Shown: positions 1 to 7,580 of the stretch, piece after piece | Position numbering within the stretch: the stretch's first letter is position 1 | How the letters are laid out: every line of letters starts with the position of its first letter | Translations under genes and position numbers: made by a program | NCBI RefSeq assembly: GCF_934754925.1 | Contig: NZ_CAKVJA010000002.1 | Location: forward strand, 1-64,000 | Length of the DNA stretch: 64,000 nt | From: an uncultured Clostridium sp. | GTDB taxonomy: Bacteria; Bacillota; Clostridia; Clostridiales; Clostridiaceae | Direction of reading: 5' to 3' | Notes under the pieces: model-generated | Told to the model about the DNA's origin: nothing | The model's database searches: none | What the model saw: only the letters and a program-made list of their open reading frames with translations

Positions 1-189
1 CTTAGGTCTGCAATTTAAAAGCGAAAAACCTATAAAGTTAATGTTCTGTGCTATAAATTATTTTGATAGAATAATTAACTTTTAATTTAATGAGTCTTAT
101 TTTAGCCAGGTTAAAATACTTTTAGTTAATAGTTTGTCATATAACATGTAGCAAAAGATATTAACTATAAGGGTGAGGTTATAAGTAGT

Positions 190-413
190 TATGTGAGAAA
201 AGAAAAAATGAAATATTAATTTGGAATGACCATTAAAATTAAGCCGTAGAATTTAATAATTGATGGAGTAAAGTTGCGTAAAGAAGTTTTTACTGTTTGA
301 GCTAACAGCGAGTTTAAAAACTTTAGCAAACTTTACGGAATTAATTATATAAATTCTAGGTGAAAATTTCACGGTTACTGGAAAATAAATATTTCATTTT
401 TCGCTTCCACGTG
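190..413. repeat. Long imperfect palindrome upstream of sigK (MITE-like or structured RNA)
   Basis: The two halves of this stretch are approximate reverse complements centred near base 302. Pairing blocks seen by eye are AAAAATGAAATATT (204-217) with AATATTTCATTTTT (388-401), TAGAATTTA (247-255) with TAAATTCTA (350-358), GTAAAGTT (268-275) with AACTTTAC (328-335), and GTTTTTA near 286-292 with TAAAAAC near 315-321. About 70% of positions pair over roughly 220 bp. It holds no open reading frame. It could be a degenerate miniature inverted-repeat element or a long RNA hairpin in the sigK leader. Bases 1-189 show nothing recognisable. Confidence 0.55.
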
Positions 414-443
414 TTGTAAAGAAAATTAATTTAAATTCTTTAA

Positions 444-472
444 GCAATATTTTCAAAAACTATCATATTATA
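444..472 (+). promoter_or_regulatory. Possible sigma E/sigma K-type promoter of sigK
   Basis: GCAATATT (444-451) resembles the sigma E -35 element, and CATATTATA (464-472) fits both the sigma K -10 pattern CATANNNTA and, loosely, the sigma E -10. The spacing is 12 bases, slightly short. Mother-cell control of sigK is expected from the family, but this assignment is tentative. Confidence 0.3.
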
Positions 473-499
473 TAATAAGCACTACTAGGAGGAAGCTTA

Positions 500-1195
500 G
501 TGATAGTTATTGGTAATATATTAGAATTGTTGTGTACTAATGTATTTTTAACTGGCTATATTTCAGGTAACAATACGTTTCCGCAGCCCTTGGACGAAAA
601 AGAAGAGCGGAAATATTTAGAACTGTTAAAGGCTGGTGATAAAAAGGCTAAAGGCGTTTTAATAGAAAGAAACCTTAGATTAGTTGCACATATTGTGAAA
701 AAATATCAAATACCTAATAAGGATATAGATGAACTTATATCTATTGGTACAGTAGGGTTAATTAAGGCTATTGATTCATTTGATGCATCAAAGGGTACAA
801 GATTAGCTACATATGCATCTAGATGCATTGAAAATGAAATTTTAATGTTGTTTAGAAGTAGTAAAAAGCAAAAGGGGGAAACTTTTCTTCATGATCCAAT
901 TGGAGTTGATAAAGAGGGGAATGAAATAAGTTTAATAGATGTGTTAAGCAGCGATAAAGACTCTGTTATTGATAAGGTTGAAACTAACATACAAATTAAA
1001 GCTTTGTACTCGAAAATAAATACTTCTTTAAATGAGAGAGAAGGAGAAATTATTAAAATGAGATATGGGCTAATTGATGGAAAATGTAAAACACAAAGAG
1101 AAATTGCAAGTTTGCTTGGAATATCAAGATCTTATGTTTCTAGAATAGAGAAAAAGGCGTTGAAAAAGCTTAAAAAAGAGTTAACTTTTAAGTAA
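500..1195 (+). CDS. sigK: RNA polymerase sporulation sigma factor sigma K
   Basis: A 231-residue sigma-70 family protein of the SigE/SigK class, directing late mother-cell transcription during sporulation. Region 2 spans about residues 54-123 (RNLRLVAHIVKKY, then TRLATYASRCIENEIL) and the region 4 helix-turn-helix about 196-215 (TQREIASLLGISRSYVSRIE). The first 20 or so residues, rich in hydrophobic residues, precede the conserved Y-I-S-G motif and look like the pro-sequence removed from pro-sigma K. The gene is continuous, with no skin-type insertion. The GTG start is chosen because AGGAGGA lies 6 bases upstream. The order sigK-pilT-ftsZ is typical of group I clostridia. SigK rather than SigE is inferred from this context and from the presence of a clear sigE at 4954. 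Confidence 0.9.
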   Translation: MIVIGNILELLCTNVFLTGYISGNNTFPQPLDEKEERKYLELLKAGDKKAKGVLIERNLRLVAHIVKKYQIPNKDIDELISIGTVGLIKAIDSFDASKGTRLATYASRCIENEILMLFRSSKKQKGETFLHDPIGVDKEGNEISLIDVLSSDKDSVIDKVETNIQIKALYSKINTSLNEREGEIIKMRYGLIDGKCKTQREIASLLGISRSYVSRIEKKALKKLKKELTFK

Positions 1196-1299
1196 GTAAT
1201 AACCATATGTTCCAAAAAAGTTGAAATATAAGCTTTATTTTACTAAAATAGAATTAATTATACTTATAGATAAAATATAATATAATAGGGAGAGATAAA

Positions 1300-2355
1300 A
1301 TGTATTTATTAAAGGAACTATTAAGTAAAACCATAGAAATGAATGCTTCAGATTTGCATTTAACAGTTGGAATACCACCTACTATAAGATGCAATGAAAA
1401 ACTTATTCAAATTGGTGATAATAAATTGTTACCTAAAGATATGGAGGAGTTTTCTAAAGAGATCTTAGGTGAAAAATATGATGAATATTTAAAAATTGGT
1501 GAGTTTGATACATCTTATTCTGTTCAAGGAATAGGTAGATTTAGAGTAAATGTTTTTAAACAGAGAAATAGTGATGCTATAGCAATAAGAGTTATTGCAC
1601 TTAAAATACCTACGTTAGATGAATTAAATTATCCAACGGTACTTAAAGAAATAGTTAATAAAAAGAGAGGTCTTGTATTAGTAACAGGACCAACAGGAAG
1701 CGGAAAAAGTACAACTTTAGCTGCTATGATAAATGAAATTAATAAAACGAGACAAGCTCATATAATAACATTAGAAGATCCTATTGAATACTTACACAAG
1801 CATAATAAATGTATAATAAATCAAAGAGAAATTGGAAAAGATAGTAGAAGTTATAAAAATGCATTAAAAGCAATTTTAAGAGAAGATCCAGATGTTATTC
1901 TAGTAGGTGAAATGAGAGATTTAGAAACAATTTCTATAGCTATTACAGCTGCAGAAACTGGACATTTAGTTTTTTCAACATTACACACTATTGGAGCAAC
2001 TAAGACAATCGATAGAATAATAGATGTATTTCCACCACACCAACAGCAACAAGTGAAAATTCAGCTAGCATCAGTATTGCAAGCAGTTATATCACAACAA
2101 TTATTGCCTAATATACATGGTGATGGAAGAATAGGTGCCCTTGAGGTTATGGTTACAACTCCAGGAATTCAAAACTTAATTAGAGAAGGAAAAACATATC
2201 AAATTGAATCGGCTATTCAAACGGGAAATAAATATGGTATGAAGACTATGGATATGTCAATTTGTGAGCTATATAAAAAAGGTGTTATTTCTATGGATAC
2301 CGCATTAACTTATGCAGTTGACAGAGAGATTTTAAAAAGAATGATAACCTTATAA
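1300..2355 (+). CDS. pilT: Twitching motility ATPase PilT
   Basis: A 351-residue hexameric secretion-type ATPase of the PilT family, which powers type IV pilus retraction; in clostridia it is linked to gliding motility. The Walker A motif GPTGSGKST is at residues 130-138. It is followed by the acidic Asp box (ITLEDPIEYLH), the Walker B region (REDPDVILVGEMRD) and the His box (GHLVFSTLHT). The length matches the family. The ATG has GGGAGAG just upstream. It is flanked by sigK and followed by its own terminator, so it is probably monocistronic. No other pilus gene lies in the window, so assembly proteins must be encoded elsewhere. Confidence 0.92.
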   Translation: MYLLKELLSKTIEMNASDLHLTVGIPPTIRCNEKLIQIGDNKLLPKDMEEFSKEILGEKYDEYLKIGEFDTSYSVQGIGRFRVNVFKQRNSDAIAIRVIALKIPTLDELNYPTVLKEIVNKKRGLVLVTGPTGSGKSTTLAAMINEINKTRQAHIITLEDPIEYLHKHNKCIINQREIGKDSRSYKNALKAILREDPDVILVGEMRDLETISIAITAAETGHLVFSTLHTIGATKTIDRIIDVFPPHQQQQVKIQLASVLQAVISQQLLPNIHGDGRIGALEVMVTTPGIQNLIREGKTYQIESAIQTGNKYGMKTMDMSICELYKKGVISMDTALTYAVDREILKRMITL

Positions 2356-2365
2356 GAAATTAGAT

Positions 2366-2389
2366 GAGCGTAAATCTTTACGCTCTTTT
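2366..2389 (+). terminator. Intrinsic terminator after pilT
   Basis: Perfect 9-bp stem GAGCGTAAA / TTTACGCTC with a 2-base gap between the arms, followed by TTTT. It lies 10 bases after the pilT stop codon. Confidence 0.85.
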
Positions 2390-2619
2390 ATATTATAAAA
2401 TTTAAAAAAAATGTTAAAAAATAGAGGGATTTTCTAGTATACGTTGAATTATATTTATGATAGAATTAAAATATGTTATTAGATATTAATAATAGTATAA
2501 TATATTAATAATAAAATTTAATAGTAAGCTAACTAAGATAAATTGGAAAATTTAGATACTTATTTTTTACAAAAGTGAAGAAATCATTACAAAATTCTTC
2601 AACAAATAGCAATTTGCTA

Positions 2620-2648
2620 TTGTTAACATATATTTAATGATGTAAAAT
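2620..2648 (+). promoter_or_regulatory. Probable sigma A promoter of ftsZ
   Basis: TTGTTA (2620-2625), 17 bases, then TAAAAT (2643-2648). The near-palindrome AATAGCAATTTGCTATT (2605-2621) abuts the -35. A weaker pair, TTGAAT with TAAAAT at 17-base spacing, lies near 2443-2471. The rest of the 370-base gap (2392-2761) is AT-rich leader with no gene seen. Confidence 0.45.
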
Positions 2649-2761
2649 TAAAGTACGAAATAATTTTTAATTTTAAAGTATAGTTAAAAAATGAATTAGT
2701 GAAGTTAATTTTATGAAAGTATTTAAATTACTAATAGAGAGAGTTTTAAGGAGGAGTTATT

Positions 2762-3877
2762 TTGTTAGATTTTGAATTAGATATGCAAGAATTAACTAAT
2801 ATAAAGGTAATAGGCTGTGGTGGTGGCGGTGGTAATGCCGTTAACAGAATGATAATTGAAGGGTTAAAGAATGTTGAGTTTATTGTTGTAAATACAGATA
2901 AGCAAGCATTATTACTTTCTCAAGCAAATACAAAGATCCAAATAGGTGAAAAACTTACTAAAGGTCTTGGTGCTGGAGCTAATCCTGAAATTGGGAAGAA
3001 GGCGGCTGAAGAAAGTAGAGAAGAAATAGCAGAGGCAATAAAAGGAGCTAATATGGTATTTATAACTGCTGGTATGGGTGGTGGAACTGGTACAGGTGCT
3101 GCTCCAGTAGTTGCTGAAATCGCTAAGTCTATGAATATCCTAACAGTAGGTGTAGTTACTAAGCCTTTCCCATTTGAAGGAAAGAGAAGAATGAGACATG
3201 CTGAAATGGGGTTAGAAAACTTAAAGCAACATGTTGATACATTAGTTATAATTCCTAATGAAAAACTTTTAGCTATGGCAGATAAGAAAACGACATTATT
3301 AGATTCTTTCAAATTAGCAGATGGAGTTCTAAGACAAGGTGTACAAGCAATATCTGACCTTATTACAATTCCAGGGGTAGTTAATGCTGACTTTGCTGAT
3401 ATTGAAACAGTAATGAAAGATAAAGGATTAGCTCATATGGGAGTTGGTTACGGAAAAGGTGATAATAAGGCACAAGATGCAGTTAGACAAGCGATATCAT
3501 CTCCATTATTAGAAACTTCTATTGATGGTGCAACAGGAGTTATAATTAACTTTACAGGTGGAGTAGATTTAGGTGCTATAGAAGTTTATGAAGCAGCTGA
3601 AATTGTTAGAGAAGCTGCGGATGTAGATGCTAATATTATATTCGGAGCAGTTATTGATGAAAGTTTAAATGATGAAATTAGATTAACTGTAATTGCAACT
3701 GGCTTTGAAGAAGATAATGGTAATTTAGTATCAAGTGCTAGTGAACCTAGAATTGAACCAAAACCAGTTGAACCAATAAAGAAGGAAGAAGAACCTACAA
3801 CATCTCATACTGATCCATTATTAGATTTAGATAGAGAAAGTGTAAATATTCCAAGTTTCTTAAGATCAAGAAAATAA
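2762..3877 (+). CDS. ftsZ: Cell division protein FtsZ
   Basis: A 371-residue tubulin-like GTPase that polymerises into the Z ring at vegetative and sporulation septa. The tubulin signature GGGTGTG is at residues 106-112, the T7 catalytic loop NADFAD at 208-213, and the conserved C-terminal peptide ending IPSFLRSRK, which binds partners such as FtsA or SepF, closes the protein. A variable acidic linker covers about residues 315-355. The TTG start is supported by AAGGAGGAG 5-6 bases upstream. No ftsA lies beside it, unlike Bacillus. It has its own promoter and terminator between pilT and spoIIGA. Confidence 0.97.
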   Translation: MLDFELDMQELTNIKVIGCGGGGGNAVNRMIIEGLKNVEFIVVNTDKQALLLSQANTKIQIGEKLTKGLGAGANPEIGKKAAEESREEIAEAIKGANMVFITAGMGGGTGTGAAPVVAEIAKSMNILTVGVVTKPFPFEGKRRMRHAEMGLENLKQHVDTLVIIPNEKLLAMADKKTTLLDSFKLADGVLRQGVQAISDLITIPGVVNADFADIETVMKDKGLAHMGVGYGKGDNKAQDAVRQAISSPLLETSIDGATGVIINFTGGVDLGAIEVYEAAEIVREAADVDANIIFGAVIDESLNDEIRLTVIATGFEEDNGNLVSSASEPRIEPKPVEPIKKEEEPTTSHTDPLLDLDRESVNIPSFLRSRK

Positions 3878-3895
3878 TTAAGTTTAATTAATATA

Positions 3896-3942
3896 AATAG
3901 ATAGATTATGTAAATAAGTTTTACGTAATCTATCTATTTTTT
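3896..3942 (+). terminator. Intrinsic terminator after ftsZ
   Basis: Long stem ATAGATAGATTA(T)GTAAA paired with TTTACGTAATCTATCTAT, followed by a run of T. Confidence 0.85.
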
Positions 3943-4040
3943 ATTTCTAAAAATATTTATATTATTCCCATAAAGAGACAGAAAAAAAGAAATAAAAAAA
4001 TAATAAAATTTATAAGGAAAAAATAGGTATAAAATGTAAA

Positions 4041-4064
4041 AAAACTTGGTTTAAAACTTGGTTT
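4041..4064 (+). repeat. Perfect tandem 12-bp repeat upstream of spoIIGA
   Basis: AAAACTTGGTTT occurs twice head to tail (4041-4052 and 4053-4064), just upstream of the spoIIGA core promoter, where an activator would bind. Its role is unknown. Confidence 0.7.
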
Positions 4065-4077
4065 GAACTCCTTCAAT

Positions 4078-4110
4078 ATGACAAAAAAATTTTTCATATA
4101 AAGGTATAAT
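4078..4110 (+). promoter_or_regulatory. spoIIG-type promoter with long spacing
   Basis: ATGACA (4078-4083) and TATAAT (4105-4110) are separated by 21 bases. This is close to the unusual 22-base spacing of the Bacillus subtilis spoIIG promoter, which needs phosphorylated Spo0A to engage sigma A RNA polymerase. Read on the minus strand, the -35 region gives TTTGTCATATT, similar to a 0A box. Confidence 0.5.
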
Positions 4111-4133
4111 TTATATATTAAGGAGGTGAGTAT

Positions 4134-4937
4134 ATGGAAGTTTATATTGATATATATTTATTGGAAAATATAATAATCAATTTATTTTTATTGTTACTTA
4201 CTTTTAAGTTATTAAGAATTAATTATAAGAAAAGAAATGTATATTTAGCAGCTTTATTAGGAGGGATATACGGATTAGTTATTTTTTGTAATGTAAAGAT
4301 TTTTAGTTCTATAGGAATAAAGATGTTAGTTCCATCAATCATGATATATATTTCTATGGAGAAAAGAAATTTAAAATTTGTTTTTAAATCGCTGGTAGTA
4401 TTTTTTATGTTAGCCTTTATGCTAAGTGGTATATGTTTTGGAATGATACAAATGCAAAATACATATTTAATCGGGCAAGAGTTTGTTATTAAAAATAATT
4501 CAGCAAGTTTTATAGTTTTATCTGTAGCTATTATTTTTATTTTTACAACTCGAATTGTAGATTTACTTAAGGATAGAGCAATGGTAAAAAACTTTTTATA
4601 TGATATATATATTACAGAGGGGACAAGAACAGTACTAGTTAAGGGATTTTTAGATACAGGAAATGAATTAAGAGAGCCAGTAACTAATTTGCCTTGTATA
4701 ATAGTTGAAAATACTTATTTTAATCAATTTGAAATAGCTGATGATAAAAAGTTTATTATAAAATATGACACAATTAATGAAGTGGGTGAAGTGAAAGGCT
4801 TTAAGGGACAGAATATTATGATTAGAAATGAAGAAGAAAATAGTTGGACAAGGGTAGAAGCTATAGTATGTGGTTGTGAAAGGAAATTAAGTAAGGAAGA
4901 TGAATTTCAAGCCTTATTATCAAGAGGTATAGTATAG
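4134..4937 (+). CDS. spoIIGA: Sporulation sigma E processing protease SpoIIGA
   Basis: A 267-residue membrane-embedded aspartic-type protease that cleaves the pro-sequence of sigma E in the mother cell after a forespore signal. The N-terminal half (about residues 1-145) contains five hydrophobic segments. The cytosolic half carries the DTGN motif at 174-177 (in GFLDTGNELREP), which matches the catalytic Asp region of the family. AAGGAGGTGAG precedes the ATG. Its substrate gene sigE follows 16 bases later in the same operon, the arrangement in all spoIIG loci I know. Confidence 0.93.
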   Translation: MEVYIDIYLLENIIINLFLLLLTFKLLRINYKKRNVYLAALLGGIYGLVIFCNVKIFSSIGIKMLVPSIMIYISMEKRNLKFVFKSLVVFFMLAFMLSGICFGMIQMQNTYLIGQEFVIKNNSASFIVLSVAIIFIFTTRIVDLLKDRAMVKNFLYDIYITEGTRTVLVKGFLDTGNELREPVTNLPCIIVENTYFNQFEIADDKKFIIKYDTINEVGEVKGFKGQNIMIRNEEENSWTRVEAIVCGCERKLSKEDEFQALLSRGIV

Positions 4938-4953
4938 GAGGGGTAAAATAGGT

Positions 4954-5661
4954 ATGGGCAAATTAATTTTATTTTTGAATAAATTCTTATCTAAATTTAA
5001 TATTTTTAGAAAAAGAGTAGATTATATAGGTGGTAATGATGCTTTACCACCACCACTTAAAAAAGATGAAGAAGAACAGTTAGTAGACAAATTAAGCACT
5101 GGTGGAGAAGCAGTTAGAAATACACTTATAGAAAGGAATTTAAGGCTTGTTGTATATATAGCAAGAAAATTTGAAAATACAGGTGTAGGAGTTGAAGATT
5201 TAATCTCAGTTGGAACTATAGGATTAATTAAGGCAGTAAATACTTTTAATCCAGAAAAGAAAATTAAATTAGCTACTTATGCATCAAGATGTATTGAAAA
5301 TGAAATACTAATGTACTTAAGAAGAAATAGTAAGGTAAAGGCAGAAGTATCATTTTATGAACCATTAAATATAGATTGGGATGGAAATGAATTGTTATTA
5401 TCTGATATTTTAGGAACAGAAAACGATACTGTATATAATTTAATTGAAGATGAAGTAGATAAGCAATTATTATTTTTAGCCTTAAGAAATTTAAATGATA
5501 GAGAAAAAGAAATAGTTAGATTAAGGTTTGGACTTTCTGGAAATAGTGAAAAGACTCAAAAAGAAGTTGCAGACATTCTTGGAATATCTCAATCATATAT
5601 TTCTAGATTAGAAAAGAAAATAATAAATAGATTGAAAAAAGAAATAAATAAAATGATTTAG
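4954..5661 (+). CDS. sigE: RNA polymerase sporulation sigma factor sigma E
   Basis: A 235-residue sigma factor for early mother-cell transcription. Residues 1 to about 27 form the basic amphipathic pro-sequence, followed by YIGGNDALPPPL, a hallmark of sigma E next to the SpoIIGA cleavage site. Region 2 (RNLRLVVYIARKFE, TIGLIKAVNTF, LATYASRCIENEIL) and the region 4 helix-turn-helix (TQKEVADILGISQSYISRLE) are intact. It is translationally close to spoIIGA, with TAGGAGGGG upstream of the ATG. It is paralogous to the sigma K gene at 500 but has the SigE-type leader and context. Confidence 0.96.
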   Translation: MGKLILFLNKFLSKFNIFRKRVDYIGGNDALPPPLKKDEEEQLVDKLSTGGEAVRNTLIERNLRLVVYIARKFENTGVGVEDLISVGTIGLIKAVNTFNPEKKIKLATYASRCIENEILMYLRRNSKVKAEVSFYEPLNIDWDGNELLLSDILGTENDTVYNLIEDEVDKQLLFLALRNLNDREKEIVRLRFGLSGNSEKTQKEVADILGISQSYISRLEKKIINRLKKEINKMI

Positions 5662-5671
5662 GTTGTCTTTA

Positions 5672-5700
5672 GTATAAAAGAATCCTCTAACGGAAATAAT
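5672..5700 (+). promoter_or_regulatory. Sigma F/sigma G-type forespore promoter before sigG
   Basis: GTATA (5672-5676), exactly 15 bases, then GGAAATAAT (5692-5700). This matches the Bacillus sigma F consensus GYATA-N15-GGNNANANT at every specified base. It would let sigG be transcribed in the forespore independently of the spoIIGA-sigE operon. Confidence 0.65.
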
Positions 5701-5742
5701 TTAAAATGCAGTATGTTATTACTTCTGAAGGAGTGATTAACT

Positions 5743-6516
5743 TTGATCGTTAACAAAGTTGAGATTTGTGGAGTAAATACTTCAAAATTACCAGTACTAA
5801 AGGAAAAGGAAAAAAGAGAGCTTTTATTAAAGATGAGAAGTGGAGACACACAAGCAAGAGAAACTTTTATTAAGGGGAATTTAAGGTTAGTTTTAAGTGT
5901 TATTCAAAGGTTTAATAATAGAGGGGAAAATGTAGATGACTTATTCCAGGTAGGATGTATTGGATTAATGAAATCCATAGATAATTTTGATTTATCACAA
6001 AATGTTAAGTTTTCTACATATGCTGTACCTATGATAATAGGTGAAATAAGAAGGTATTTAAGAGATAATAACTCTATTAGAGTAAGTAGATCTTTAAGAG
6101 ATGTTGCTTATAAGGCTTTACTTGTGCGTGACAAACTTATTAAGGATAATAATAAAGAACCAACAGTTTCTCAAATTGCTAAAGAATTAAATATACCAAG
6201 AGAAGAAGTAGTTTTTGCCTTAGATGCCATCCAAGATCCAGTTTCTTTATTTGAACCAATTTATCATGATGGTGGTGATGCTATTTATGTAATGGATCAA
6301 ATTAGTGATTCTAAAAATAGTGATGATAGTTGGTTAGAAAATATATCTATAAAAGAAGCCATGAAAAAGTTAAATGATAGAGAAAAATTAATTTTAACAT
6401 TAAGATTTTTTAATGGTAGAACACAAATGGAAGTTGCAGATGAAATTGGTATATCTCAAGCTCAAGTTTCAAGGCTAGAAAAGACAGCATTAAAACACAT
6501 GAGAAAGTATGTATAG
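5743..6516 (+). CDS. sigG: RNA polymerase sporulation sigma factor sigma G
   Basis: A 257-residue late forespore sigma factor. The N-terminus NKVEICGVNTSKLPVL is the diagnostic SigG signature. Region 2 (GNLRLVLSVIQRF, DLFQVGCIGLMKSIDNFD, KFSTYAVPMIIGEIRR), region 3 (VSRSLRDVAYKALLVRDKL) and region 4 (TQMEVADEIGISQAQVSRLEK) are complete. There is no cleavable pro-sequence. The TTG start is supported by GAAGGAGTGA upstream. It lies 81 bases after sigE with a forespore-type promoter in the gap and ends in a strong terminator. Confidence 0.97.
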   Translation: MIVNKVEICGVNTSKLPVLKEKEKRELLLKMRSGDTQARETFIKGNLRLVLSVIQRFNNRGENVDDLFQVGCIGLMKSIDNFDLSQNVKFSTYAVPMIIGEIRRYLRDNNSIRVSRSLRDVAYKALLVRDKLIKDNNKEPTVSQIAKELNIPREEVVFALDAIQDPVSLFEPIYHDGGDAIYVMDQISDSKNSDDSWLENISIKEAMKKLNDREKLILTLRFFNGRTQMEVADEIGISQAQVSRLEKTALKHMRKYV

Positions 6517-6538
6517 GACCTAAAGGGTCCTTTTTTTT
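6516..6538 (+). terminator. Intrinsic terminator after sigG
   Basis: GGACC-TAAAG-GGTCC followed by eight T. The stem begins at the last base of the sigG stop codon. Confidence 0.85.
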
Positions 6539-6629
6539 GTTTTAAATTATTTTAATAAAATAAGATATAGTATCATATATATAATTATGGTAAATGATCT
6601 AAATACATATTTAAGGGGTGGAGATATTT

Positions 6630-6908
6630 ATGGAAGAGGATTTAATTTTATATTCAGTAAATGCTATAAGAAGTATGGAAGTTGTGGATGTATCAACAGG
6701 AAGTAAATTAGGATATGTTAGAGATTACAAAATTGATTTATCTACTAATAGAGTAGTTTCTTTGTTTTTACCATCTAACTCAAAAGGGTGGTTCTCAAGA
6801 GAAGAGGATATAGAAATACCATGGGAAAAGGTGGTTAAGATAGGTGTTGATGTATTAATTGTTGATGCTTCTGGTATACAATTACCTACAGATGAAAATA
6901 AAATATAG
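6630..6908 (+). CDS. PRC-barrel sporulation protein, YlmC/YmxH family
   Basis: A 92-residue single-domain PRC-barrel protein. The segment SMEVVDVSTGSKLGYVRDYK and the later IPWEKVVKIGVDVLIVD are typical of the YlmC/YmxH family, which in clostridia and bacilli sits near sigG and has been linked to sporulation; its molecular role is not settled. An in-frame GTG four codons upstream lies inside the Shine-Dalgarno (AAGGGGTGGAG), so the ATG at 6630 is preferred. No membrane segment or signal peptide is seen. Confidence 0.82.
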   Translation: MEEDLILYSVNAIRSMEVVDVSTGSKLGYVRDYKIDLSTNRVVSLFLPSNSKGWFSREEDIEIPWEKVVKIGVDVLIVDASGIQLPTDENKI

Positions 6909-6968
6909 AATAAAATAAAAAAAGATTGTATAATACAAATATAACTATAGGAGAAAGGCGTGGTTTGT

Positions 6969-7427
6969 TTGAAGTGTCCTTTTTGTTTTTTTGATGAAAG
7001 TAAAGTTGTAGATTCAAGATCTACAGATGATAATACAACAATTAGAAGAAGAAGAGAATGTACTAGTTGTGGAAGAAGATATACTACATATGAAAAAGTT
7101 GAAGATATTCCAATTTTAGTAGTGAAAAGAGATTTAACAAGAGAAAATTTTAATCGAGAAAAGATTGTAAATGGACTTATTATTGCTTGTCAAAAGAGAC
7201 CTATTTCTAGAAAACAAATAGAAGAATTAGCTGAAGATATTGAAAAAAGTATTTCAAATAATATGCTTACTGAAGTTGATTCTAGTTCTATTGGGGAAAT
7301 GGTTATGGATAGATTAAAAGCTATAGATGAAGTTTCATATGTAAGATTTGCATCTGTATATAGAGAGTTTAAGGATATCAATACATTCTTAGATGAAATT
7401 AAAGGATTGATGACCAATAAAAATTAA
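6969..7427 (+). CDS. nrdR: Transcriptional repressor NrdR
   Basis: Ribonucleotide-reductase repressor of 152 residues from this start. An N-terminal zinc ribbon (CPFC, then CTSCGRRYTTYE) is followed by an ATP-cone domain (VVKRDLTRENFNREKIVNGL through VSYVRFASVYREFKD). The family normally begins MKCPFC, which here requires TTG at 6969. A GTG at 6960 would add three residues and lies a better distance from AGGAG (6949-6953), so the start is uncertain by nine bases. The basic stretch TIRRRRE contacts DNA. The gene follows ylmC by about 60 bases and ends at a terminator. Confidence 0.93.
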   Translation: MKCPFCFFDESKVVDSRSTDDNTTIRRRRECTSCGRRYTTYEKVEDIPILVVKRDLTRENFNREKIVNGLIIACQKRPISRKQIEELAEDIEKSISNNMLTEVDSSSIGEMVMDRLKAIDEVSYVRFASVYREFKDINTFLDEIKGLMTNKN

Positions 7428-7430
7428 TTA

Positions 7431-7456
7431 GACTGCCTAAAGGGCAGTCTTTTTTA
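7431..7456 (+). terminator. Intrinsic terminator after nrdR
   Basis: GACTGCC-TAAAG-GGCAGTC, a 7-bp perfect stem followed by TTTTTT. Confidence 0.88.
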
Positions 7457-7470
7457 TGATATAATTATTA

Positions 7471-7499
7471 TTGATTAAATGTATACCTAAAGTTAAAAT
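7471..7499 (+). promoter_or_regulatory. Probable promoter of pgeF-phoP-phoR
   Basis: TTGATT (7471-7476), 17 bases, TAAAAT (7494-7499). It would yield an untranslated leader of about 75 bases that contains the TGGTAAA repeats. Confidence 0.45.
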
Positions 7500-7501
7500 C
7501 A

Positions 7502-7556
7502 TGTTAAAAAATATATATGGTAAATGGTAAAAACACATGTTAAATGGTAAAATACA
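7502..7556. repeat. TG(T/G)TAAA repeat cluster before pgeF
   Basis: Five copies of TGTTAAA or TGGTAAA begin at 7502, 7518, 7525, 7538 and 7545. Two imperfect 20-bp units (7517-7536 and 7537-7556) are in tandem. On the minus strand the motif reads TTTAACA/TTTACCA, resembling PhoP half-sites, but the spacing is not the regular 11 bases of a Pho box. Confidence 0.5.
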
Positions 7557-7580
7557 TTTAGGAAAATTTAGAGGTGGATT

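Noticed and set aside
500..1195. Skin-like prophage interruption of sigK
   Set aside because: The gene is continuous with both regions 2 and 4 intact; no insertion or recombinase gene is present.
2920..3312. Minus-strand open frame of 130 codons within ftsZ
   Set aside because: It is a shadow of the strongly conserved ftsZ frame and has no RBS or recognisable protein features.
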